Assembly: GCF_040712315.1 (NCBI RefSeq)
Contig: NC_134017.1
Location: 17,452,001 to 17,516,000 of the forward strand
Direction: 5' to 3'
From: Castanea sativa
Taxonomy: Eukaryota; Streptophyta; Magnoliopsida; Fagales; Fagaceae
Length of the DNA: 64,000 nt
Shown piece by piece: positions 45,612 through 56,846 of this stretch. Both the position numbers and the translations under genes were made by a program. Under the pieces are notes generated by a model. It was not told the origin of the DNA and did no database searches. It was given only the letters and a program-made list of their open reading frames with translations. Each line of letters starts with the position of its first letter. Position 1 is the first letter of the stretch.

Positions 45612-45850
45612 AATTACCAAACATCCACAAATGGGAGGAGACACTTCAAAACCCAAGAGGACAACTAACCATCCATAAATGGAGGGAGACGCTTCAAACC
45701 CCAAGTAAATAACCAAAAATCCACAAATGGGGGGAGACACTTCAAAACCCTGGAGGACAATCAAATATCCTTAAATGGGGAGAGATACTTCAAACCCCAA
45801 GAAAATAACCAAACACCCATAAATGGGAGGAGACACTTTAAACCCTAATA
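45612..45850 (+). repeat. 48-bp coding minisatellite, five 16-residue units
   Basis: Unit translation resembles NGRRHFKPQEDNQPSI: Asn-Gly, a basic pair, His/Arg-Phe-Lys-Pro, a Gln/Glu/Asn stretch, then Ser/Pro-Ile. Five units run in one frame (one carries a TAG), and a partial sixth (GGKRHFKPP) follows near 45895-45925. The array sits between gag and protease. Confidence 0.75.
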
Positions 45851-46593
45851 CATTGATCCCCATGATCCAACCAAAATTGCTCACATCACAAAGGGGGGGA
45901 AAGAGACACTTCAAACCCCCACATTTAGAGACCGACAACCCAGTGGAAGCTCTGAATAGATCTACCCAACAAACACCTACCAAAGATGATGAATTTCTCA
46001 AGCAACTACAGAAGACACAACCAACATATCCTTATGTGGTTTACTTATGGCCTCAAACAAACACCGACAAAACCTAATAGACCTCCTCAATCAAATACAA
46101 GTCCCTACAACTACAACCACCAAAGATTTAAATGTTATGATTGGGTCCATAAATAGGGAACTCACCATCTCCTATTCTGACAAGGATTTGACCAAAAAAG
46201 GGAAGCACCACAACGACCTGTTGCATATCACTGTAGATGCCATGGGGAAGAGGATACCGATGGTTTTGGTAGATGATGGAAGTGCTTTAAATGTGTGCCC
46301 TTTGAAGACTGCAAATTGTTTGGGCCTAAGCATTGAAGACTTTGTGCCTACTGATCAACATGTGGGCATATGACAACAATAGAAGAGAGGTTTTAGGGAC
46401 TATAACATTAGAGCTTACTATTGGACTGATGGTAAAAAATGTGGATTTTTAGGTTCTTATTATAGTTTCATGCTTTCAATATGCTCCTTGGGCGACCATG
46501 GATTCATGACACAAAGGTCGTACCTTCTTCTCTATATCAAAAGGTTCGGTTTCCACACAAATGAGCTATTGTGACTATTTATGGGGATACTTT
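45851..46593 (+). pseudogene. Gypsy (Tat) protease region, broken
   Basis: The open block 46047-46373 contains LNVMIGSINRELTISYSDKDL and the retropepsin-like VLVDDGSALNVCPL; Tat proteases usually read V/L-D-x-G-S. It would process Gag-Pol. The sequence then runs into YGDTF and is split by the solo LTR at 46594. Frame changes occur at both ends. Confidence 0.75.
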
Positions 46594-48010
46594 TGTTAGG
46601 ATATGTGCCCTTAAATCCTATTGTATGATGCTATGTATGATATTATGTATGACATGATGTATGACTTAATATTGTGATTGATAAAGTTATTTTATTATTA
46701 TCTAAAATAATGGTAACATGAATATGAGACATTATCATATAGTCCATGAGATGCATTATATATGATTTATGTGAAAAGTCACAGAAGATGTAAATCACAA
46801 GTTCTTTGTAAACACAGAATTTATAGTTCGTAGTCGGTGATGAAATTGGGCATTTCATCTGCGAAGACTATAGCGTGTCAACTAAGATGATTTGTCTTGA
46901 TCATGGAAGTGGAGACTTCTAGTTGACATGTTGATATATTTTAAGAGTTAAGACATATTGAATAGGACCGCTGTGAGATTTATTATTCTCCTAACAACTG
47001 TTAAATGAATAATAAATCTCACGACTTCTATTTGCATGAACTCTTAATCCTGAGAGAATAATGGACCTGATCATGAGGTGTAGGTTGCTTTGATATATCA
47101 AGAGTGAGATCTAAAGTGACGGTCAAAACCTCAATATGTTGGGCAGCTACATTTAGTGTTGATGGAACATATATTCTCAAGATGGAATTCATAGTCTCTT
47201 GATGGAGATATAAAATATTCCCTTGAGATAAGTTTAATGGGTTCAGTTATTTAGAGAGTTAAGCCTAACCACTTTAGTAAGAAATTACTAAAGTATATAT
47301 TTATGAAATTGGATTTCATAAATATATAATGAATAACTTTAAAGGGTTAAACCGGGTACTCAAGGATAAGATGTAGTAATTTACAAAGTGGCAGTCTACA
47401 TTTATGACTTTATGTTACTACGAATATTTTATGAAGGGGTTGCATGTATAATAAAGTCTTGAGATATAATTTATTAATAAGGCCTAGAGTGCAATTATAT
47501 TTATATAGTGGTATTAAATATAATTAATGGTAATTTTGAACTTGTTAATAGTTGACGAAAAAGCCCAAAGCCCATTGGAGCTAGTGTCTCATTGGTCCCT
47601 TTTGGTCCCACTCCAAGCCACACACTAAAGCCCAATTGAAAAAGCCCAATAGGCCAGCCCAATTAGATAATCAGTTAGTTATAAAGGGAGAAACATACAA
47701 AATTTTTTATAAGTGAAAAAAAAAAAAAAACGGTGTGTGAGAGAGTATGAGACACACTTTCATTCTCCCTTTAAAAACTGATTGAGAGACCACACATCTT
47801 GGGCGTAAAGTGGAATTGGAGTGAAGATTAAAAGTGTTCCCAAGTGCTTCTAATCTTTGTTTTGAATTTTTCCACACTAAGGTACGCTATCTTGTTCTTA
47901 AATTCTGAAATTTACATAGTGCACATTATCAATCATGAATGAAATAGATCATTATTTGTTGCTTCCGCTATGTGTTTTGTATAAGATACAAAACCAGAAT
48001 TTTTCCTTCA
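46594..48010 (+). mobile_element. Solo LTR, Copia family B-prime, in Tat pol
   Basis: A 1417-bp LTR starting TGTTAGGATATGTGCCC and ending TTTTTCCTTCA, with target duplication ACTTT (46589-46593, 48011-48015). A plausible promoter TATAAAGGG lies at 47680-47687. No internal sequence, hence a solo LTR. It matches 28873-30308 in reverse. Confidence 0.9.
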
Positions 48011-51000
48011 ACTTTGACTGTGCCTAAACCCGTTTATAGTATTGATTCGAAGAAAGAGCCTTTGACTTTGGATAGCTTTGAGATTGAGAGGCCTGGTTTT
48101 GAAAAGAGAGAAAAAGAAGTTGAGAAGATTCCAATGGACTTTGCTCCTTATGGTAACAACAATGTGGTAGCAATGATAAGGAGAATGAACTACCTTCTGA
48201 GGGTGAACTTGGGGAGAACTGTAAAGAAGCCAACTATTCAATACCCGATGATTCCTACTGCCACACCACCTTTTGGGTTAGGCTATAAGCCCACTGATGA
48301 TGATTTGTTAAAGATAGAAGTGAGAAAGATAGCTTGAGCCAAAGCCAAAGCAAAAGGACTTCCTTGTCCTCCAGAACCTCTGAAACCCTACACTCCTACA
48401 TAGAATGGGAAGTTTGAAAAAGTTGGAAAGAGTCAATGTTATTAGGGATTCCTTGACCTAAGATTTGATCCTATGACAAGGATGATGGTACTTGGGTTCA
48501 AGATACTACTTGATTGCCACAACAAGGTTTCAGAATTGAAGAAAGAGGATAAAACTTGGGTTCCTACTGATTGGGTTGATTACATGGATCTTGATGCCAT
48601 GACTACACTTCTCGGAGATCCTATTTGCAACATAGAAGAAGAAGAATATTAGGAAGCTTGTCGGTACGCATTGAAGAGTTCGTATAAACTAAGAGTCAAT
48701 GATGAAGATGAGGAAGGGGGAGCAGCCCTTAGTGATGAGGAAGATAAAAGTGATGACAAGAGTGATAGTAGTAGTGACAATAATGATAGTGGAGATGATG
48801 ATGACAGCAACACTGATAGTGAGGATAACAACAGTAGAGGATGGAAGGAGGTCAGCCAAAGCATCTCCCTCAACCTACCTATTTGGACAACAACGGCAAG
48901 CACGACCTGTTTGATGAATGGATGGATAGCATAAAGTGCCTAGATGCTTTTATGATTGACGAGCCTATAGACATGGAGGTTGAAGAATAAGCTACAGATT
49001 ATATGGATATAGATCCTGCAGTACTGATGTTGAGGGAAGAAGGAGCTTATTGGGAGCCACCTGCCATCATGGAAGCCAAGACCAAGTTAAAGAACTGGGC
49101 ATTGGAGGGAGCCACCCACCCCAAGGAGGACTCTATGAGGAAGATCAAAACTATCAAGTCAATCACTTTTGCCAAGAGGATCAAGACCGCCAAGCCAATC
49201 ACCTCTGCTAAAAGCAATGTTTCCATTTCCATTGAGTCTAGTTCTGCTAATATTTTTGTTCATGTTAAGTCTGTCTGTGATAGTTTTCCAGTTGAGTCTG
49301 TGAAGTCTGTTAAAAACTCTTTCCCTTTTAATATGATTTCTGATTCTGCTTATTTGCTGGCTTTGAATGTTTTTATTTATGAAATTGGTAAAGAAACTCT
49401 TAATAATAAGGAATTAAAACATGGATACCTAGAACTCATAAAAGAAGAAACCCAACCCATTAACTTGGGAACTGATAATAATCCCAAAATGATCCAAGTG
49501 GGCAATACCCTAGCCGCTTCAGAGAAAGATGCATTAGTGGCCCTACTAACAAAGTTCAAGCAGGTTTTTGCCTGGTTATATGAAGACATGCCTAGGATTG
49601 ATATAGATATAGTATAGCACTGCATTCCAACAGATCCAACCATAAAGCTAGTCAAATAGAAGTTAAGAAGAATGAAGCTAGAGTGGACTCTTAAGATCAA
49701 GAAAGAAGCAGAGAAACAGTACAATGCAGGATTCCTAAGAGAGGTCAACTATCCAAAGTGGTTAGCTAATGTGGTTCCAGTACCAAAGAAAGATGGAAAG
49801 GTCAGAATGTGTGTAGAGTTTCAAGATCTGAATAAGGCTAGCCCGAAAGATGATTTTCCTCTGCCTCACATTGACGTCTTGGTTGACAACACAGCAAGGC
49901 ATGCTTTGCTATTGTTTATGGATAGATTTTCATGATACAATCAGATTAAGATGGCTCTAGAAGATATGGAGAACACCTCTTTTATCACATCATGGGGGGA
50001 TATACTGCTACAAGGCCATGCCATTTGGCCTTAAAAATGCTAGTGCTACTTATCAATATACAGCCGCTACTTTATTGCATGCTTTGATCCAAAAAGGAGT
50101 AGAAGTTTATGTCGATGATATGATAGTGAAGTCCAAAGACCGTAAAAGGTACATAACAGCTTTGAGGAAGTTCATTGAAAGAATTTGGTTCTACAAGTTG
50201 CGGTTAAATGCAAAGAAGTGCACTTTCGGAGTTACATCCGGAAAACTGTTAAGGTTTATGGTAAGCCAGAGGAGAATAGAAGTTGATCTTGAAAAAATCA
50301 AGGAAATTGTAGAGATGAAGCCTTCGAGAACTGAAAAGGAGATCCGAGGATTTCTGGGAAGGATACAGTACATCAGTAGGTTCATAGCTTAACTCACCAT
50401 GACATGTGAACCAATCTTCAGACTACTTAAGAAGGAAGTCCCTACAGTGTGGAATGAGCAATGCCAATAAGCCTTTGAGAAGATTAAGAGTTATTTGATG
50501 AAGCCACCAATACTTGTCCCACTAGTACCTGAAAAGCCATTGTTGTTGTATCTCACCACTGTAGATACAACAATAGGGGCTCTACTTGCTCAATACCTAA
50601 AGGAGACAAGAAAAGAGAATGCAATTTACTACATCAGCAAGAAATGTTTCCTTATGAAGAAAAGTATTTACCATTAGAGAAGACATGTGTAGCACTAGTA
50701 TGGGCAACCCGAAAACTTAGACATTATATGCATGCTTACAAGGTTTTGTTGATTGCAAGAATGGATCCTTTAAAGTACTTAATGGAAAAACTCGTGCAAG
50801 ATGGGAAGACTGCTAAATGGGTCTTGCCTTTGTCAGAATTTGATATTAAGTATGTGACTCAAAAATCTATAAAAGGGAGAGCAATTTCCGATCACTTAGC
50901 CCATTGTTCACCAAAAGAATCCGAAGAGATTCAAGGGGACTTTCCAGATGAAGACATCATGGGGATCGAGATAGAATCATGGAAGATGTATTTTGACAGA

Positions 51001-52744
51001 GCATCAAATCAAAATGGAAGTGGAATTGAAGTTCTCTTAATTTCTCCAAAAGGGACACATATTCCATTTTCTGGCAAACTCAACTTTCCTACCACCAATA
51101 ATGCCATAAAATATGAAATTTGCATTATGGGCCTACAAGCAGCCTCAGGCCTAGGAGTGAAGGAGTTTGAGGTATATGGAGTCTTGGCTTTAATAATCTC
51201 TCAGATTCAGAACAAATGGAAGATTAAAGAAGAAAGGCTTATGCCTTATCATGAATGTCTTCAAAAATGGACATCAAAATTCAGAAAAATTCAATATCAG
51301 TATGTGCCAAGGATGCAAAATTAGATCCCAAATGCTTTAGCAACCATGGCATCCATGATGGATGGGCCGAGAGAAGATGAAGCTAGACTAATAGTATTGG
51401 CACGGAAAGAGGAACCAGCCTATTGCATGACAATAGAAGAAGATGAGAAAAAGAATGGGGAAGGCGAATGGTATTCAAACATCCTACAACACCTAAAGGA
51501 TGGGACATACCCACCATCTGCAGACAAAAACGATCAATTAACCATCCAGAGGTTGTCTACTAATTACATTATTTGTAGTGAAAGGCTTTATAGAAGATCA
51601 TATGATGGAATTCATCTCCTTTGTGTAACTGCCAAGGAAGCACAGCAAATAATCGAAAAGGTTAATGAGTCAAGTTATGGGCCATATATAAATGCACATA
51701 TGCTATCAAGGAAGATAATGAATTAAGGCTATTACTAGACTACTATGGAAGCCAACTGTCCAGCTCATGTTTGAAAATGCCATTAATGCCAAGTCCATGG
51801 AGATCTAAAGCATATGCCACCCATGCCACTACATACTATGACATCACCCTGCCCATTCTCTACGTGGGGGATAGACATTATTAGGAAGATTCACCCAACA
51901 GCATCCAATGGTCATCAATTCATACTTGTAGCCATTGACTACTTCATTAATTGGGTAGAAGCTGCCTCATACAAGGTTCTAAATTCAAAGAAAGTCTCTT
52001 AATTCATCCTAACCAATATCATTTGCAGATATGGGGTACCACATGAAATTATCTCAAACAATGGGTTGCACATCAAGGGAGACACAGAGAAGCTACTACG
52101 ACAGTTCAACATTCAGCATTATAAGTCTTCACCATACTGTCCTCAAACCAATGGAGCAGTTGAGGTTGCTAATAAAAACATAAGGCAAATCTTGAAGAAG
52201 AGCATGAAGAATTAGAAGGATTGACATCTACAATTGCCCTATGCACTCTGGGGGTATAAAACATCAATTCGATCTTCAACAGAAGCCACTCCTTATTCAT
52301 TGTGTATGTAATGGAAGCAGTCCTTCCAATTGAGATGGGTGTCCATTCACTAAAGACAATATTGGAAAGTGAAATCCCTGAAGCAAATTGGTTGCAAGGC
52401 AGATATGATCAGTTGTGCTTGCTAGATGAGAAAAGACTCAAGGCCTTGTATCATATTCAAGTTTATCAAAGGAGACTTAGGAAAGCTTTTGAAAAGAAAG
52501 TGAGAACCAGAGATTTGAAGTTGGGAGATTTAATGTTGAAAGAAATCCGAGCCCTAGTTCAAGATGCAAATGGAAAGTTCAAGAAAATTAGGCAGGCCCA
52601 TACATTATCAAGCAGATATACTCTAGGGGAGCAGTAAGGTTGATGGACTTAACTGCAAACCCTTTCACTGAGCAAACCAACATGGATCAATTGAAGAATT
52701 ACAATGTTCAAAGTGGTTGTAAATTATGTTATTTCCCTTCCTAG
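48011..52744 (+). pseudogene. Gypsy (Tat) pol: RT, RNase H, second RNase H, integrase (broken)
   Basis: After a linker with an Asp/Glu/Ser-rich patch (48690-48840), RT begins near 49617 (PKWLANVVPVPKKDGKVRMCVEFQDLNKASPKDDFPLPHID). It continues after TGA and a frame change with PFGLKNASATYQ and the intact catalytic motif VYVDDMIVKS (~50107-50136). RNase H spans ~50495-50915 (KPLLLYLTTVDTTIGALLAQ, LRHYMHAYKV). A second, archaeal-type RNase H follows (50960-51324; YFDRASNQNGSG). Integrase runs ~51700-52600 (WGIDIIRKIHPTASNGHQF, CPQTNGAVEVANK), with one catalytic Asp changed (NNGLH). It ends near TAG 52742. Dual RNase H places it in the Tat lineage. Confidence 0.87.
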
Positions 52745-53383
52745 GTTTGACTAAAAACGAGGAAAAAAAACTTGTTAGGCTAAAAACCCAAAACGGCGGT
52801 TTAGGCAAAAATTAGAACAAAAAAAAAAACACAACAAAAAGGAAAAAGAAAAGGTAGATTCAAAACCTGAAAAGGCCAATCTACGCAAAAGGAGAGTAAA
52901 AAAAAAAGTGAGAGAGCCTACTAGGTTGAAAACCCAAAAGGGCGACCTAGGCAAAAGTTAGACCTAGGCAAAAGTTAAGGCAAATAAAAAAGATCATCAT
53001 CAATGAACTACGCAGTGACTTGATCCTTCTACAAAGGGGATACGTAGGCAACCATGCATTGGTTTAGTCACAATTTCCCAAAACCCATCATTTGTCCATT
53101 AACCAAACTTTCCAAAAATTCAACCATTCCATCAAACCAATGTCATTACATAAAAAACCAAACCCTAAATCCCTAAACCAAACTTCAAGAAACCAAACCA
53201 AGCCAAACCATAAAAAACCCCAAATCCCAAAAACCTATACCTTAAACAGAACCCTTAACTTGCAAATCCTAAATAATTCCTAAACATAAGAGTTTTTACA
53301 TCAACTTCTAAATAAACATGTTGAAAGCCAAAAAAATAAGGTCATTATGTCTTCAGCCTTTTCTTTTTCTGTTGATCATTGAT
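52745..53383 (+). other. Tat 3' untranslated region, first part
   Basis: Contains repeated AAAACCCAAAA-type motifs and the stretch CGCAGTGACTTGATCC...GGATACGTAGGCA (52999-53054), which I recall as recurring downstream of pol in plant Tat elements (to be checked). The small open frame at 53092-53283 is low-complexity Asn/Pro/Lys and not supported. Confidence 0.45.
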
Positions 53384-54618
53384 TTATTCTGTGTTAGGAG
53401 CTTCATCATCCCTATCCCTTCTTTTGAATTCATAGTTTTCTTCATCAAATCTTTCCCGGCTGTCTCTAAGAAACTGTTCTCTCATAGCAACTCTCTCAGC
53501 TTCCTTGTCAACAATCTTGTCTATTAACCATTTAGAGTATTCTATAGTCATCTTGTGAAAGTGAACCTTGACAAAAGATTGGTCCACTCGGTCAGCCATC
53601 TCCAAACCCTATAGCATGTTCTTCACAGAAGTAGGATTTGTGTCCATAGGAGAGAAAGGTCTTCTTCCTTTGCCACCAGGCATTCCTTGCTAATATTTGA
53701 ATTGCCTCAAAAGTCTATCTCCCTTATAGAAAGTTGCTCTCCGCAACCCAACAAAGAAGATGTGATCTGATCCTGGAGACCACAATAGAGGGGGTGGGCA
53801 CTTCCACCAATAACAGTCCCATTAAATTGAGGAACTGGACTTCTTGTCCAAGAATTTCACCCAGTCACTCTCAGTTCAGCACTTAGTTTTGATTACAGAC
53901 CGGCTAAGAAAACAGCTAGGCCCATAATTACCAATTGTAGGCTTGGAAATCATGTCCAGTCCTTCCATCAACTATATTTGCAAAGTCAAAGGACTCCCTA
54001 AGAAGTTTTGAGTTTCTCCATCATGAAATACAACATCCAGTCTTAGGAGAGTTTCTGCTAAGATTAAAGAAATAGGATTATCACCATCCTTAATTTGATT
54101 CACAACACTTTTGGCTCAAGTAGTCACAAAACTACGCCTTCCAAAGCAAAGCAAAAGTTTTCCTACAATACATAAGGCCAAACCGAAGTTCTTCTGCATA
54201 TTGTCAGTCACTCCATAGGTGCATTTGTCAATCAGCCGAGAGATAATTTCACAAAGATTCACCATATGTCCTTCAATCATACTATTAGTAATGGAAGTAG
54301 GAAGACTGATAGCATCAAACAAAGATTCCTTATGCTTGGGATCACAAGAAACCACTACAGATTTTCTGCATGGATAGTAGAAAATTCTTCAATTGTCAGA
54401 TAGAGTTCAACAGTATTAAATCGAAATGCATGATCTTCAGGGTCCTAGAATTTCATAGCAACATGAAGGAAATCCCATCTGATTTTGGCATTCCTCAGAA
54501 CCTTGATTCCTCCTAGTTTGAAGGCTATAAAATTGGTCTTGATATTGAAATCAAAACTACGAACCCATATGCTGATATCATGAGTTGTTGAATGAGAAAA
54601 ATTATGATTGCTAGCCAT
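53384..54618 (-). pseudogene. Antisense ORF in the Tat 3' region: DUF7745/plant-mobile-domain-like (broken)
   Basis: On the minus strand from ATG 54616-54618 (MASNHNFS) to the TAA at 53384. It reads like plant DUF7745-type proteins: W-x(4)-F, LGGIKVLRNAKIRWDFLHVAMKF, a stop where Trp is usual, DPEDHAFRFNTVELYLTIEEFST, then IEGHMVNLCEIISRLIDKCTYG and ALCIVGKLLLCFGRR. The C-terminus (53384-53605) is charged (EAERVAMREQFLRDSRERFDEENYEFKRRDRDDE). TAG codons and frame changes break it. Function unknown. Confidence 0.65.
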
Positions 54619-55493
54619 GGATAACTTTTGCTTGTGATTGTTGTGTTTTGCTAAGCTTTATGTAGAGAAATTTTGCAGGAGAATTCATTTATATAAGCTA
54701 CAAGAGTTCCTAATCAAGTTTGAAATAGGTTTCAGAGAATTTGTAGCTGACTAGGAGAGTGTTTCATGATCACAAACGAAGTAAATGTTTTTCCAAAAAT
54801 GCAAAAACATGAAACACGCATTGGAAAATTGTAAGGAGTCGGCCCACCATGGCGTGAGCGTCATAATTTGGCCCAATGCCATTTGGCACTCTAAAAGTGC
54901 TGAACGGCACTCCAAAAGTGTCGAATGGCACTCCTCATGTGCCAAGTGGCACGTAGCTCCTTCGTCGAACACCCATGCAATTCCTCATTCTCGGACCTTT
55001 TTTTAGATCATTTGACACTCAAAAATATTTTTTTGGGGTCAAATTAAGGCATTCTAATGTGCTCAACTCATTTGTTTTCAAAAATCATCACTTGCATCAT
55101 TGTTTTTGAAATTGATCAAATCAAGCTTTTTTTAAAAGACTTATGAATTATGTCTAATGAATTTCAAAAATAAATAAATAAATAAATAAAAATCATCATT
55201 GAGATTTCCAAAAATCATGCATTATTTTTAAACTGGGAGCATTCGCCCATGGCTCATTTATTTTCAAAAGAAAGCACCATCATCATTTTTCTAGATTTTT
55301 TTTTTCTCATCAAGATTTCCAAAAATCATGCATTCATTTTAAACTAGGGGCATTCAGCTCCACCTCATTCAAGCAAGTGTAGATTCCAACAAAATGGGGA
55401 TAGGTTTCCCTGAAGGAATTAGAAAAGGGAATCTCTTCCTTTTCCTCTCCCCTTTCCTCTCCTTCATAAGGTGGAGGCTGAAAATCAAATAGG

Positions 55494-56535
55494 CAACAAC
55501 TCCAGATTGAAGTAGAGAAGACTTTTGATCAAAATTTTAGCCAAATCAAAGTAGAGAAGACCTTTGATCGACATTTCAACAATTCCAGATCGGAGTAGAG
55601 AAGACCTTTGACCGACATTTTAGCTAGATCGGAGTAAAGAAGACCTTTAATCGACATTTCAACAATTCCAGATTGGAGTAGAGAAGACCTTTGATCAACA
55701 TTTCAACATTTCAACAATTCCAAATTGGAGTAAAGAAGACTGTTGATCAACATTTCAACAATTTCTAGGTTGGAGTAGAGAAGAACTTTGATTGACATTT
55801 TAATAGTTCTAGATTAGAGTAGAGAAGACCTTTGATCAATATTTCAACAACTTCAGATTGAAGTAGAGAAGACCTTTGATCAACATTTCGAAAATTCCAG
55901 ATTGGAGTAGAGAAGACCTTTGATCGACATTTTAGCCAGATCGGAGTAGAGAAGACCTTTGGTCAGCATTTCAACAATTCCAGATTGGAGTAGAGAAGAC
56001 AGAAGACCATTAATTGACATTTCAACAATTCTAGGTTGAAGTAGAGAAGACCTTGATCGAAATTTCAATAGTCTCGATTGAAGTAGAGAAGACCTTTGAT
56101 CAACATTTCAACAATTCCAGATTGAAGTAGAGAAGACATTTGATCAATATTTCAACAACTCCAGATTGAAGTAGAAAAGGCCTTTGATCGACATTTCAAC
56201 AATTCCAGATTGAAGTAGAGAAGACCTTTGATCGACATTTCAACAATTCCAGATTGGAGTAGAGACGACTTTTGATTGATATTTCAACAACTCCACTTTG
56301 AAGTAAAGAAGACCTTTGATCGATATTTCAATAGTCCAAATTGAAGTAGAGAAGACCTTGATTGACTTTTCAGCATTCTCGATTGAAGTAGAGAAGACCT
56401 TTGATCAACATTTCAATAGTACAAATTGAAGTAGAGAAACCTTTGAACGACATTTCAAGTAGTCCAGATTGAAGTAGAGAAGACCTTTAATCGACATTTC
56501 AAGCTTAGGTCGAGGTAGATAAGCCCTTTGGTCAT
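55494..56535 (+). repeat. ~45-bp minisatellite in the Tat 3' UTR, about two dozen units
   Basis: Imperfect units of the form CAACAATTCCAGATTGGAGTAGAGAAGACCTTTGATCGACATTT, with interspersed ~40-bp variants (AGCCAGATCGGAGTAGAG...). The sequence on either side (54619-55493 and 56536-56832) has no recognisable gene. Confidence 0.9.
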
Positions 56536-56832
56536 AGACAGCTCCAGTTTCAAGGTTGAGAAGCCCTTGGATCACAAAAAACTCCATTTTCAAGATCGAT
56601 ATTAAGAAGTATCTTGGTCACCCCACTTGTCAAGAATCATTTCCAGAGTCATTGACTACCAGCTAAGTCAAGGATTTTCATTTTTTTTTGCCAAAAGATA
56701 AGGCACTAGTTCTATGTTCAAAGTTTTAGATTCAAGGGCTAGGTAATCTTTGAAAATTCAACCTCAATTAAATCATGGTCACTAAAATCAGTGTCTTTGT
56801 TTTACATTGACATTCACTTTCCAAGCTCTGTC

Positions 56833-56846
56833 AATGAGGGGCATTC
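56833..56846 (+). promoter_or_regulatory. PPT of the Tat element
   Basis: AATGAGGGGCATTC directly before the 3' LTR start, a G-rich tract of the usual Gypsy form. Confidence 0.8.

Noticed and set aside
48649..48903. Ser/Leu-rich minus-strand open frame
   Set aside because: Shadow of the Asp/Glu/Ser-rich linker in Tat pol on the plus strand.
55494..56535. CRISPR-like array
   Set aside because: Units are contiguous with no unique spacers, in a plant retrotransposon 3' UTR.
55880..56593. Minus-strand open frames with repeated SIKGLLYSNL-like peptides
   Set aside because: They come from the ~45-bp minisatellite; repeated peptides follow from the DNA repeat and no start or domain supports a gene.
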